DNA of 64,000 nucleotides from Roseomonas elaeocarpi. Lineage in GTDB: Bacteria; Pseudomonadota; Alphaproteobacteria; Acetobacterales; Acetobacteraceae. Positions 1-8,672 of the stretch are shown in pieces; positions within the stretch are counted from its first letter, which is position 1, and each line of letters starts with the position of its first letter. The stretch is taken from contig NZ_JBHLUN010000013.1 of assembly GCF_042433915.1 (NCBI RefSeq), positions 103,274-167,273 on the forward strand. Direction: 5' to 3'. The notes beneath the pieces were generated by a model, which was not told where the DNA came from, ran no database searches, and saw nothing but the letters and a program-made list of their open reading frames with translations. Both the position numbers and the translations under genes were made by a program.

Positions 1-2
1 TG

Positions 3-3000
3 CGCCTGGCCAGCCCGGGCGGGCCGCTGCCGCTGGCCGACGCGCTGCCGCTGTTTGAATCCCTCGACCTGCGCGCGGTGGAGGAAACGCCCTATCGCCT
101 GGCGCCGGCCGGGCAGCCCGCCGCGGTGCTGCACGTCTTCACGCTGGAAGCCGGCGCGGCGGTGGAGGCGGACCGCTTCCCGGCGCTGCTGGCCGCGCTG
201 GACGCGCTGCTGGGCGGACGCATCGAGGCCGACGGCTTCAACCGCCTCGTGCTGCGCGCAGGGCTCGACTGGCGCGAATGCTGGCTGCTGCGCGCCATGT
301 TCCGCTGGCTCAAGCAGGTGGGCTTCACCTTCAGCCAGGAGGCCGTGGCCGGCGCCCTGGCCGCCGAGCCCGAGGCCGCGCGCCTGCTGACCGACCTGTT
401 CCTCCTCCGCTTCGACCCCGCCCGCGCCGGCAACACCGCGAGCCGCGGCGACGCCCCGATGGCTCCTGCCGCGACCGGGCCTGACGAGGCGGCGCTGGTG
501 TCGCGCTGGGAGGCGCTGCTCGACCGGGTGGACGATCCGGATGCCGACCGCATCCTGCGCCGCCTGCGCACGCTGCTCGACGCCATCCTGCGCACCAACT
601 ACTTCCAGCGGCGCGACCGGCTGGTGCTCAAGATCGACAGCGCCGCGGCGGGCGAGATGCCGGCGCCGCGGCCCTGGCGCGAAATCTTCGTCCATGCCGT
701 GGAGATGGAAGGCTGCCACCTGCGCGCCGGCCCCGTGGCGCGCGGCGGCATCCGCTGGAGCGACCGGCGCGAGGACTTCCGCACCGAGATCCTGGGCCTG
801 ATGAAGGCGCAGCGGCTGAAGAACGTCGTGATCGTGCCCACCGGCGCCAAGGGCGGCTTCGTGCTCAAGGGCGCGGTTCCCCCGGCCTCGGACCGCGAGC
901 GCTTCAACGCCGCCGGCATCGCGGCCTACCGGCAACTGGTGCGCGGCATGCTCGACGTCACCGACAACCTCCAGGGCGAGACCGTGGTGCCGCCCGAGAA
1001 CGTCGTGCGGCGCGACGGCGACGATCCCTATATCGTGGCCGCGGCCGACAAGGGCACCGCCACCTTTTCCGACACCGCCAACGCGCTGTCGGCGGAATAC
1101 GGCTTCTGGCTGGGCGACGCCTTCGCCTCCGGCGGCAGCCAAGGCTACGACCACAAGGCCATGGGCATCACCGCCCGGGGCGCCTGGGTGATGATCGCCC
1201 GCCACTTCGCGGAACTCGGCCACGATATCCAGCGTGAGCCCTTCACCGTGGCCGGCGTCGGCGACATGAGCGGCGACGTCTTCGGCAACGGCTTGCTCGT
1301 GTCCCGGCAAACGCGCCTCGTGGCGGCCTTCGACCACCGCCACATCTTCCTCGATCCCGACCCCGACCCGGAGGCGTCCTTCCGGGAGCGCGAGCGGCTG
1401 TTCCGCCTGCCGCGTTCCTCCTGGGCGGACTACGAGGCGCGCCTTCTCAGCAAGGGCGGCGGCATCTTCCCGCGCAACGCCAAGTTCCTGCCCTTGTCCC
1501 CCGAAGCGCGCACCCTGCTGGGCATCGAGCGGGAGCGCGCCGAGCCGGCCGAGGTGCTGCGCGCCATCCTGCGCCTCGACGTGGACCTGCTCTATTTCGG
1601 CGGCATCGGCACCTACGTGAAGGGTTCCGCCGAAACCCAGGCCGAGGCCGGCGACCGCGCCAACGACGCGATCCGCGTGGACGGGCGGGAGCTGCGCGCC
1701 AAGGTCCTGGGCGAGGGCGCCAACCTCGCCATCACCCAGGCTGGGCGCATCGAGGCGGCGAAGGCCGGCGTGCACCTCAACACCGACGCGCTGGACAACT
1801 CCGCCGGCGTCTCGACCTCGGACCACGAGGTGAACATCAAGGTGCTGCTGGCCGACGCCACCGCCTCGGGCGCCATCACCATGCCGGCCCGCGACACCCT
1901 GCTGGCCGCCATGACCGACGAGCTGGCGGAACAGGTGCTGCGCGACAACACCGAGCAGTCGCTGGCCGTCAGCCTGGAGGAAGCGGCGGGCCCGGACGCG
2001 CTGCCCGACCACGCCGCGCTGATGACGCGCCTCGAAGCGGCGGGGCTGCTCGACCGCGCCGTGGCGGGCCTGCCCGACGCCGCCAGCATGACCGCGCGCA
2101 TCGCCTCGGGCGAGGCGCTGACGCGGCCCGAGATCGCGGCGCTGCTGCCGGTGGCCAAGCTCTGGCTCGCCGACGCGATCGAGGGCAGCGCGCTGCCCGA
2201 CGACCCGGCGCTGGTGCCGCTGCTGGTGGACTACTTCCCCACGCCGCTGCGCGATCGCTTCGGGGCCGAGGCGCGGCGCCACCGGCTGCGGCGGGAGCTG
2301 ATCGCGACCGTGCTGGCCAACGCGGTGGCCAACCGCCTCGGCCCCGCCGCCCTGGCGCGCCTCGCGGCCGAAGCGCCGCCCGAGGCGGTGGTGCGCGAAG
2401 CCTGGCTCGCGGCGGCGCTGTTCGGCATCGACGCGGCGGCCGACGCGATCGACGCGGCCCAGGCGCCCTGGCCCGTGCGGCGCGACGCGCTGCTGGCGCT
2501 GCGCCGCCTCCAGGAAGCCTCGGCGCAGGGGCTGCTGCACCAGGACATCCCCGGCGAGGCTCCCGGGCTCGGCGACACGCTGGAAGCGCTGCGCCCCGGC
2601 GTCGCGGCGCTGGTGGCGGAAGCGCCCGCCGGCACGCCCGACCTGGATCTGCCCGAGGACGCGGGGCGCCTCGCCGCCGCGGCCCCGGCGCTGCTGCCGG
2701 CGCTGGGCGTGCTGCGCCTGGCCGCCGAGGCCGGAACCGGCCCCGCCGCCGCCGCCCGCGCCTGGGGCGAGGCCGGGCGCGGCATGGCGCTCGACGCGCT
2801 GCGGGGCGCGGCGCTGGCGGCCCCCGCCGCCGGGCCCTTCGGCCCCCGAGCGCGGCTGAGCCTCATCGAGGAGGTCGACGCCCTGCAGCGCCGCTTCGCC
2901 GCCGCGATCCTGCGCGGCGAGGACCCGGCTGCCACGGCCGGCGAAGCGCTGCGCACGGCGCAGGAGGCCGCCGCCGTGCCGGACCTCGGCGCCGTGACGG

Positions 3001-3068
3001 TGGCGCTGCACGCGCTGCGCCGCGTGGCGCCGCCATCTGCGGCCCCGGGCCGGGCCGCCGCCGCCTGA
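3..3068 (+). CDS. NAD-specific glutamate dehydrogenase, large (GDH-180 type), C-terminal part
   Basis: This gene begins before the window; about 1,022 codons are visible, so the whole protein would match the ~1,600-residue NAD-GDH family. It oxidatively deaminates L-glutamate to 2-oxoglutarate with NAD in the cytoplasm. The fragment opens in the regulatory region just before the catalytic core (LFESLDLRAVEETPYRL). The core contains the glycine-rich lysine segment PTGAKGGFVLK near nt 840-870, the GDVFGNGLL segment near nt 1270-1294, and the Rossmann-type stretch around LGEGANLAITQAGR near nt 1710-1750. The last ~300 codons are the Ala/Leu-rich helical C-terminal domain typical of this family. 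No RBS or promoter can be judged because the 5' end is missing. Identity is firm; allosteric properties cannot be read from sequence. Confidence 0.93.
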   Translation, partial: RLASPGGPLPLADALPLFESLDLRAVEETPYRLAPAGQPAAVLHVFTLEAGAAVEADRFPALLAALDALLGGRIEADGFNRLVLRAGLDWRECWLLRAMFRWLKQVGFTFSQEAVAGALAAEPEAARLLTDLFLLRFDPARAGNTASRGDAPMAPAATGPDEAALVSRWEALLDRVDDPDADRILRRLRTLLDAILRTNYFQRRDRLVLKIDSAAAGEMPAPRPWREIFVHAVEMEGCHLRAGPVARGGIRWSDRREDFRTEILGLMKAQRLKNVVIVPTGAKGGFVLKGAVPPASDRERFNAAGIAAYRQLVRGMLDVTDNLQGETVVPPENVVRRDGDDPYIVAAADKGTATFSDTANALSAEYGFWLGDAFASGGSQGYDHKAMGITARGAWVMIARHFAELGHDIQREPFTVAGVGDMSGDVFGNGLLVSRQTRLVAAFDHRHIFLDPDPDPEASFRERERLFRLPRSSWADYEARLLSKGGGIFPRNAKFLPLSPEARTLLGIERERAEPAEVLRAILRLDVDLLYFGGIGTYVKGSAETQAEAGDRANDAIRVDGRELRAKVLGEGANLAITQAGRIEAAKAGVHLNTDALDNSAGVSTSDHEVNIKVLLADATASGAITMPARDTLLAAMTDELAEQVLRDNTEQSLAVSLEEAAGPDALPDHAALMTRLEAAGLLDRAVAGLPDAASMTARIASGEALTRPEIAALLPVAKLWLADAIEGSALPDDPALVPLLVDYFPTPLRDRFGAEARRHRLRRELIATVLANAVANRLGPAALARLAAEAPPEAVVREAWLAAALFGIDAAADAIDAAQAPWPVRRDALLALRRLQEASAQGLLHQDIPGEAPGLGDTLEALRPGVAALVAEAPAGTPDLDLPEDAGRLAAAAPALLPALGVLRLAAEAGTGPAAAARAWGEAGRGMALDALRGAALAAPAAGPFGPRARLSLIEEVDALQRRFAAAILRGEDPAATAGEALRTAQEAAAVPDLGAVTVALHALRRVAPPSAAPGRAAAA

Positions 3069-3166
3069 GGCCCGCGCGCCGCGGCACCCATGCCGGGGGC
3101 GACGCCGCCCCCCTGACCATGCCGGGGCGGCTCCCGCCGCCTCGCCACCCCCGTAAGGACAGCCGA

Positions 3167-3232
3167 ATGCCCCCACCGGACCTGACCGGCACGGCCACCG
3201 CCCCCATTCCCGCGCGGGGCCGGGCCGCTTGA
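3167..3232 (+). CDS. possible 21-codon leader ORF overlapping the MFS start
   Basis: An ATG at 3167 sits 7 nt after an AAGGA Shine-Dalgarno and opens a 21-codon frame (MPPPDLTGTATAPIPARGRAA). Its TGA overlaps the TTG initiation codon of the next gene (TTGA). This is the geometry of translational coupling, and it would explain how a TTG start with no good RBS of its own is used. The alternative is a frameshift in the sequence that separates the true start from the MFS frame. No homology is recognised. Confidence 0.35.
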   Translation: MPPPDLTGTATAPIPARGRAA

Positions 3233-4491
3233 ACCGCCGCGCCTTTGCCTGGGCCCTGTACGACTGGGCCAACAGCGCCTTTCCGACCGTGGTCTCGACC
3301 TTCGTGGTGGCGGCCTACTTCACCCAGGCCGTGGCGCCCGACCCGGTCGAGGGGCAGGCGATGTGGGGTTGGATGCAGACGCTGGCCGCCGTCGCCATCG
3401 CCTTCCTGTCGCCCGTGCTGGGCGCGGTGGCCGATGCCGGCGGGCGGCGCCGGCTGATGCTGGGGCTCGCCACGCTGGCGACCGCCACCGCCACGGCGCT
3501 GGTCTGGTTCGCCCGGCCCGACCCGTCCTGGAGCCTCTGGCTGCTGGTGTGCGTGGGCATCGCCACCGTGTGCTTCGAGGTCGGCACCGTCTTCTACAAC
3601 GCCATGCTGCCCTCGGTCTCGACGCCCGAAACCATGGGCCGGATCTCCGGCCTCGCCTGGGGTCTGGGCTATGCCGGCGGCCTCGCCTGCTTGGCGGTGG
3701 TGCTGCTCGCGCTGATCCAGCCCGATCCTTCGCCCTTCGGCCTGGACCGCGCCCTGGCCGAGCACGTGCGCGCCGCCCCCGTGGTCACCGCGCTCTGGCT
3801 GGCGCTGTTCGGCTGGCCCGTGCTGGTGGCGCTGCCCGAGGCGCCGGCGCCGCACGGTGCCCCACGGGTGGGCTGGTTCGCCGCGGCGCGCGACGGGTTG
3901 CGGGAACTCGTGGGCGTCATCCGCCGCCTGCCGCGTCAGCCGGCGCTGGGGCGCTTCCTGCTCGCCAACCTGCTCTACACCGACGGTTTGAACACGCTGT
4001 TCGCCTTCGGCGCCATCTTCGCCGCCGGCGCCCACGGCATGGGGATGAGCGAGATCCTGCTGTTCGGCATCGCGCTCAACGTGTCGGCCGGGCTGGGGGC
4101 GGCGGGCTTCGGCCTCATCGACGACCGCATCGGCTCGCGCACCGTGGTGCTGCTGTCGCTGGCGGCACTGATCGCCATCGGCGGCGGGCTGATCCTGGTC
4201 GCCTCCAAGACGGTGTTCTGGGTGCTGGCGGTGCTGCTCGGCGTGTTCTTCGGGCCGGCCCAGGCGGCCTCACGCACGCTGATGGCCCGCCTCGCCCCGC
4301 CCGAGGAAGTGTCGGCGCATTTCGGCCTCTTCGCCCTGTCGGGCCGCATCACCGGCTTCCTGGGGCCCGCCGCGCTGGCGGCGGTGACGGCGGCCACGGG
4401 CTCGCAGCGGCTCGGCATGGCCACGGTGCTGGTGTTCCTCCTGCTGGGCCTCCTGACCCTGTTCACGGTGCGGGTGCCCGACCGGGCGTGA
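3229..4491 (+). CDS. MFS transporter, UMF1/Atg22 family
   Basis: A 420-residue, twelve-helix major facilitator. The N-terminal signature YDWANSAF (residues 11-18) is diagnostic of the UMF1 (Vacuole effluxer Atg22-like) family; the DAGGRRR loop between helices 2 and 3 matches the MFS motif A position. The substrate is unknown; fungal relatives export amino acids from vacuoles and bacterial members are uncharacterised. The TTG start was chosen because the conserved signature lies only ten residues in and no in-frame ATG precedes it. The gene lies about 160 bp after NAD-GDH on the same strand, which would suit a role in amino-acid flux, but that is inference. Confidence 0.85.
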   Translation: MNRRAFAWALYDWANSAFPTVVSTFVVAAYFTQAVAPDPVEGQAMWGWMQTLAAVAIAFLSPVLGAVADAGGRRRLMLGLATLATATATALVWFARPDPSWSLWLLVCVGIATVCFEVGTVFYNAMLPSVSTPETMGRISGLAWGLGYAGGLACLAVVLLALIQPDPSPFGLDRALAEHVRAAPVVTALWLALFGWPVLVALPEAPAPHGAPRVGWFAAARDGLRELVGVIRRLPRQPALGRFLLANLLYTDGLNTLFAFGAIFAAGAHGMGMSEILLFGIALNVSAGLGAAGFGLIDDRIGSRTVVLLSLAALIAIGGGLILVASKTVFWVLAVLLGVFFGPAQAASRTLMARLAPPEEVSAHFGLFALSGRITGFLGPAALAAVTAATGSQRLGMATVLVFLLLGLLTLFTVRVPDRA

Positions 4492-5077
4492 GCCACGGGC
4501 CGGAGCCGCGCCCCGACGGGGCCATCCAGGGGTGCCCAGCCCTTCCGCCGCGCACGGAGGGGCTGGCCAGCCTGGGGCAGGGCGATGAGCGCGCCCGCCG
4601 CACGTCGCGGAGCCGGGCAGCACGGCGACCTTTGTCCGTTGCACGTCGCGGAGGCAGGCAGCATGGCGGCCCCCCGCTCCACATGGCGGGGCCGGGCAGG
4701 GCCACGGCGTCGCCTGTTCCACTGAGCGGCGATAGTGAGCGTAACGACCCCGCCCGTCCTGCGCGGCGGGGGAGCAAAGTCGGGCGATGGTTTCACCCGC
4801 CGCCAGCGTCGGAAAGCAGGTCCGGCCGCAGCCTCTCTCGCCTCGCAAGCCCAGCCTGAAGAACTGCGCGACAGGAAGGCAGATGCCGTTCAGGCAATCA
4901 GAATGATCGTGTCGCGGGAGCGGAAACTGCGATCTGCTTACGAAAAAGGCTTTTGTCCCCCGTCCCGGAGGTTTCAGTCTCCCCAGGACGCAGGGATGGC
5001 GGAAGCCTTCCGCCCGGGCGGGAAGGGCGCCGCGTCCCGCTGCGCCGCCCCGCAGGGCTACACAGGAGCCGGACGCC
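4492..5077. other. 586-bp spacer: tandem repeat plus AT-richer leader
   Basis: No convincing gene. The first half holds the ~40-bp tandem repeat listed separately. From about 4840 to 4975 base composition drops clearly in G+C, with runs such as GAATGATCGTG and ACGAAAAAGGCTTTTG, which is where a promoter for the following amidase operon would be expected. An open frame at 4735-5151 runs into the next gene in another frame and has no recognisable domain. Confidence 0.5.
4600..4720. repeat. tandem repeat, ~40 bp x 3
   Basis: Three head-to-tail imperfect units: 4600-4640, 4641-4680 and 4681-4720. Units 1 and 2 both begin GCACGTCGCGGAG, and all three carry a GGCAGCAYGGCG-like centre. A weaker fourth unit may precede at ~4560. 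It is non-coding and not found elsewhere in the window. Confidence 0.7.
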
Positions 5078-5284
5078 ATGGACGACGACGCTTTCCTCCA
5101 CGTGGTCACGGAGACCGCAGAGGTCTGGTCCGGCATCGCGCCACCCAATGACACCGCGCGCCACATGGCGGCCGACCTGCGCAAGATCATCGTGGATTTC
5201 GAGGCGGTCCGCGGCCGCGCCCGCTTCGAGGACGAGCCCTCGGACTTCGAAGCCGCCCTTCACGCCTGCCGGGAGAACGGCTGA
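5078..5284 (+). CDS. 68-residue amidase partner protein (GatC/AtzG-like role)
   Basis: A 68-residue acidic, helical protein whose TGA overlaps the ATG of the following amidase (TGATG), indicating translational coupling. Small proteins encoded directly before amidase-signature enzymes are known as partner subunits (GatC for GatA, AtzG for AtzE). The sequence here is too diverged to assign to either family by eye, so function is inferred from size and position. A second 68-residue protein sits in the same position before the facing amidase at 7051-8469. The start follows the ATG at 5078 with a modest purine-rich stretch (AGGAGCC) upstream. Confidence 0.65.
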   Translation: MDDDAFLHVVTETAEVWSGIAPPNDTARHMAADLRKIIVDFEAVRGRARFEDEPSDFEAALHACRENG

Positions 5285-6747
5285 TGGACATGCTGCCCCC
5301 CGCCGCGCGCGACCTGCCCGGCGACGCCGCCGCCGACGCGCTCGCCAACCTGACCCTGGTGGAGGCCGCCGAGGCCGTGGCGCGGGGCGACACCACCGCC
5401 GTCGCGCTGACCGAAGCCTGCCTCAGCCGCATCCGCCGCTTCGAGCCGGTGGTCAACGCCACCACCTGGATCGAGCCCGAGCAGGCGCTGGAGGCCGCTG
5501 CGGCGGCCGACCGGGCACAGGCCGCGGGCGCGCCGCTCGGGCCGCTCCACGGCGTCCCCATGGCCCACAAGGACATGTATTACCGGGCGGGCAAGCTCTC
5601 CACCTGCGGCTCCGCCATCCGCGGCGACTTCCGCCCCACCTACACCGCCACGGTGCTGGAACGCCTCGACGCCGCCGGGGCGCTGACGCTCGGCGCGCTG
5701 AACATGGCGGAGTTCGCCCAGAACCCGACCGGCCACAACCGCCACTTTGGCGACTGCCGCAACCCCTGGGACACGGCGCGCATCACCGGCGGCTCCTCCT
5801 CCGGCTCGGGCGCCGCGGTGGCGGCGCGCTTCAGCTTCATGGCGCTGGGCTCCGACACCGGCGGCTCGATCCGCCTGCCGGCCTCGGCCTGCGGCGTGGT
5901 GGGCCTCAAGCCGACGCAGACGCGCGTCAGCCGCCACGGCGTGATGCCGCTGTCGTTCTCCTGCGACAATGTCGGCCCGTTGACGCGCACCGTGCGCGAC
6001 TGCGCCCGCGTGATGACCGTTCTCGCCGGCCACGACCCGAAGGACCCCACCAGCGCGCGAGAGCCCGTGCCCGACTACGAGGCGGCGCTGAACGGCGACC
6101 TGCGCGGCACCCGCATCGGCGTGCCGGAAACCTGGTTCCTCGAGGGCGTGGACGCGGCCGTGATGGCAGCCTTCGAAGCCTCGCTCGAGGTGCTGCGCGC
6201 GCGCGGCGCCACGGTGACGCGCATCACGCTGCCGGTGATGGACGAGGTCGCGGCCTATTCCGCCGTGGTCAGCCGCTGCGAGGGCTCGGCCATCCACGCG
6301 CAGTGGATGCGCGACCACCCGGGCGACTACGCCGTGCACCTGAGCGGCCGCATGTTCCCGGGCTACGCGATCCCCGCCACCTACTACGTCGAGGCGCTGC
6401 GCCGCCGCGGCCCGGTGCTGCGCGCCTTCGCGGGCGAGGTCTTCGCCGCCGTGGACCTGCTGGCCAGCCCCACCATCCCGGGCGCGCTGCCGACGCGCGC
6501 GGAAACCAATATCGATGGCGGCGACGTCGACAACATCCGCCGCTTCGGCCTGGTGTCGTGGAACACGCGGCCGCTGAACTACCTGGGCCTGCCGTCAATC
6601 AGCGTTCCCTGCGGCTTCGATGGCAACAACGCGCCGGTCGGCCTGCAGATCTCCGGCCGTCCCTTCGCGGAAGCACGGGTGATGCAGGCGGGCGATGCCT
6701 ATCAGCGCGACACCGACTGGCACGCGCGGATGCCGCCGCTGGGCTGA
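5284..6747 (+). CDS. amidase-signature hydrolase 1
   Basis: 487 residues, normal length for the amidase signature family. The Lys-cisSer-Ser triad is complete: K96 in PMAHKDMYY, S171 in the GGSSSGSG loop, and the nucleophile S195 in DTGGSIR; the spacing (99 and 24 residues) is the same as in GatA. The C-terminal half is variable, so the substrate cannot be named; amides such as biuret-type ureides or carboxamides are possible. It forms a coupled pair with the small gene before it and faces amidase 2 across a 303-bp spacer filled by the inverted element at 6759-7034. A GatA of the tRNA amidotransferase is unlikely because no gatB is nearby. Confidence 0.9.
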   Translation: MDMLPPAARDLPGDAAADALANLTLVEAAEAVARGDTTAVALTEACLSRIRRFEPVVNATTWIEPEQALEAAAAADRAQAAGAPLGPLHGVPMAHKDMYYRAGKLSTCGSAIRGDFRPTYTATVLERLDAAGALTLGALNMAEFAQNPTGHNRHFGDCRNPWDTARITGGSSSGSGAAVAARFSFMALGSDTGGSIRLPASACGVVGLKPTQTRVSRHGVMPLSFSCDNVGPLTRTVRDCARVMTVLAGHDPKDPTSAREPVPDYEAALNGDLRGTRIGVPETWFLEGVDAAVMAAFEASLEVLRARGATVTRITLPVMDEVAAYSAVVSRCEGSAIHAQWMRDHPGDYAVHLSGRMFPGYAIPATYYVEALRRRGPVLRAFAGEVFAAVDLLASPTIPGALPTRAETNIDGGDVDNIRRFGLVSWNTRPLNYLGLPSISVPCGFDGNNAPVGLQISGRPFAEARVMQAGDAYQRDTDWHARMPPLG

Positions 6748-6758
6748 GGTGGGGCGGT

Positions 6759-7034
6759 GTGGCCAGGGGAGAGAAAGAATTCTCTCCCCCGGACCCCCAC
6801 TCATCTTTTTTCGTGACGCTGCCGCCGGGTGGTGAAAGCCGGTCGCGAAACGGCGGCAGCCAGGTGCACTGGAAAAACCTGATCTGGCTTTCAGCTTTTC
6901 CTGACACGTCCCTCGCTCCGGGTCATCAACCCGGAGCGCACAACCTCGGCCACGTTCCCGCGGCAGCCTCAGGAAAAAAGATGAGGGGCGAGGGGTCCGG
7001 GGAGGGGGAGAATACTTTCTCCCCCTCCCCGGGA
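6759..7034. repeat. dispersed inverted-repeat element, copy A (276 bp)
   Basis: Fills the gap between the two convergent amidase genes, starting 11 bp after one stop and ending 16 bp before the other. The two ends are imperfect inverted repeats of about 80 bp. The outer part is itself palindromic (GGGGAGAGA then TCTCTCCCC), followed by GGACCCC, CTCATCTTTT and GACGCTGCCGC. The right end repeats these in reverse complement. In the interior, GCTCCGGGT pairs with ACCCGGAGC around a 5-nt loop (6914-6936). Its reverse complement aligns over its whole length with copy B at 34742-35019. No open frame, so it is either MITE-like or a structured intergenic repeat. Confidence 0.85.
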
Positions 7035-7050
7035 CGGAGCCGAAGCAGAA

Positions 7051-8469
7051 CTACGCCGCGGCCAGAAGTTCCGGCTTGTCCGCAACGCCCCATCCCGCGG
7101 TGATCTTTTCCACCGTGCGGCCGACGCGCAGCACCGTCGCCTCGTCGAAGGGGCGCCCCACGATCTGCGCCGACAGCGGCAGCCCCGTGCCCGACAGGCC
7201 GGCGGGCATGGACAGCGCCGGGTTGCCGGTGACGTTGAAGGGCATGCTCTGGATCGGCCAGGTCATTGCCCGGTCCGGCGGGAACTGCGCGAAGGCGGGT
7301 GCGGGGCCCAGCGCGCAGGCGGTCAGCAGAACGTCGTGCTGCCGCAGCGCCTCGTTGTTCACCACCATCGACAACTCGCGACGCATCCGCTGCGCCTGGA
7401 CGTAGTCGGCGGCGCTGATCGCCGCACCCACCACCAGGCGCAGGAACAGCAGCTCGCCGAAATCGCCCGGACGCTCGCGCAGGTCCTTCTCGTGGATCGC
7501 GTAGGCTTCCGAGGTCAGGATGACGCGGCCGCAGGCGCTGAACTGCTCGAAGCTCGGCAGCGTCACCTCTTCCACGATGGCGCCCGCCTGGGCCAGCGCC
7601 TCCGCCAGCCGGTCGAGCGAGCGCACCACCTCGGGCGAAAGCCCTTCGGCATCGCGGTACAGGTTGCGCGGCAGCCCGACGCGCAGGCCGGCGACGCCCG
7701 CTTCCAGGTCGCGCCGCAGGTTCGCCGCGGGCTTGTCGGCGCTGGCGGGATCGAGCGGATCGTAGCCCGCGATGATCTCGGTGGTGATCGCCGCGTCCTC
7801 CACCGTGCAGCTCAGCGGCCCGCAATGATCGAGCGTGTAGGAAAGCGGGAACACGCCGCGCCGGCTGACCAGCCCGTAGGTCGGCTTCAGCCCCACCGTG
7901 CCGCAATAGGCGGCAGGCCCGCGGATCGAGCCGCCGGTGTCGGAGCCCATCGCCGTGCGCACCAGCCGCGCCGCGACCGCGGCGCCCGAACCGGAGGAGG
8001 AGCCGCCGGTGACGTGGTCGGTGTTCCACGGGTTGCGCGCGGGCGGGAAGGGCAGGTCGAAGCTCGGCCCGCCCATGGCGAATTCATGGGTCGCGAGCTT
8101 GCCCATCAGCACGCCGCCGGCCGCCGCCAGCTTCGCGCCCGACACGCTGTCCTCGGTGGGGATGTTGTCGATCAGCAGCTTGGAATGACAGGTCGTGCGG
8201 ATGCCGGCCGTGTTGTAGATGTCCTTCAGCGCGTAGGGCACGCCGTGTAGCGGCCCGCGGTCCTGCCCGGCCGCCAGCTCCCGATCCGCGCGCTCCGCAT
8301 CGGCGAGCGCGCGTTCCTCCGTCACCAGCACGAAGGAATGCAGGCTGCCGTCGATCGCCTTGATGCGGTTCAGCGTGTCCTGCGTCAGCGCCACCGAGGT
8401 CAGGCTGCCGTCGCGCAGGCGCGTCCCGGCCTCGGCGATGGAAAGGTCTTCCAGCTTGGTGTCGGTCAT
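7051..8469 (-). CDS. amidase-signature hydrolase 2
   Basis: 472 residues with the complete amidase-signature triad: K82 in PYALKDIYN, S157 in GGSSSGSG and nucleophile S181 in DTGGSIRGP. It is clearly homologous to amidase 1 but diverged outside the catalytic loops, so the two probably split different amides or successive steps. Its ATG overlaps the stop of the upstream 68-residue gene (ATGA). It is transcribed divergently from the ABC importer operon starting at 8999, so importer and amidase can share the control region 8673-8998. The substrate is not predictable from sequence. Confidence 0.9.
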   Translation of the reverse strand: MTDTKLEDLSIAEAGTRLRDGSLTSVALTQDTLNRIKAIDGSLHSFVLVTEERALADAERADRELAAGQDRGPLHGVPYALKDIYNTAGIRTTCHSKLLIDNIPTEDSVSGAKLAAAGGVLMGKLATHEFAMGGPSFDLPFPPARNPWNTDHVTGGSSSGSGAAVAARLVRTAMGSDTGGSIRGPAAYCGTVGLKPTYGLVSRRGVFPLSYTLDHCGPLSCTVEDAAITTEIIAGYDPLDPASADKPAANLRRDLEAGVAGLRVGLPRNLYRDAEGLSPEVVRSLDRLAEALAQAGAIVEEVTLPSFEQFSACGRVILTSEAYAIHEKDLRERPGDFGELLFLRLVVGAAISAADYVQAQRMRRELSMVVNNEALRQHDVLLTACALGPAPAFAQFPPDRAMTWPIQSMPFNVTGNPALSMPAGLSGTGLPLSAQIVGRPFDEATVLRVGRTVEKITAGWGVADKPELLAAA

Positions 8470-8672
8470 GCCTTGGCCCTCGTGATGGTGTCGAGACTGT
8501 AGGTGCCGGCAGGCTCCGCCGCCGCGGTGCGCGGCTGCCGCAGCACCGGCAGCATCTTCATCAGGTCCTGGTAGGATTCGAGGACGCCGCGATAGCGCCC
8601 TTCCGGCAGGGTGATCCCGGCACGCTGCAACAACATGTCCAGCTGCGGATCGTGATCCGTCGTGTCCGTCAT
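8466..8672 (-). CDS. 68-residue amidase partner protein 2
   Basis: A 68-residue protein starting MTDTTDHDPQ, ending in an ATGA overlap with amidase 2. The frame extends 48 codons further upstream without a stop, but this ATG gives the same length and position as the partner of amidase 1. The sequence is helical in the middle (GVLESYQDLMKMLPVLR) with an extended Ala/Pro tail. It shows little identity to the other partner. By analogy with GatC/AtzG it may stabilise the amidase; this is inferred from context only. Confidence 0.65.
   Translation of the reverse strand: MTDTTDHDPQLDMLLQRAGITLPEGRYRGVLESYQDLMKMLPVLRQPRTAAAEPAGTYSLDTITRAKA

Noticed and set aside
4735..5151. Possible 138-codon gene before the amidase partner
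   Set aside because: It overlaps the well-supported partner gene in another frame, has no Shine-Dalgarno and its codons do not show the usual G/C third-position bias throughout.
5284..6747. GatA subunit of the tRNA-dependent amidotransferase
   Set aside because: No gatB or true gatC nearby, and two such amidases occur beside an importer, which points to catabolism.
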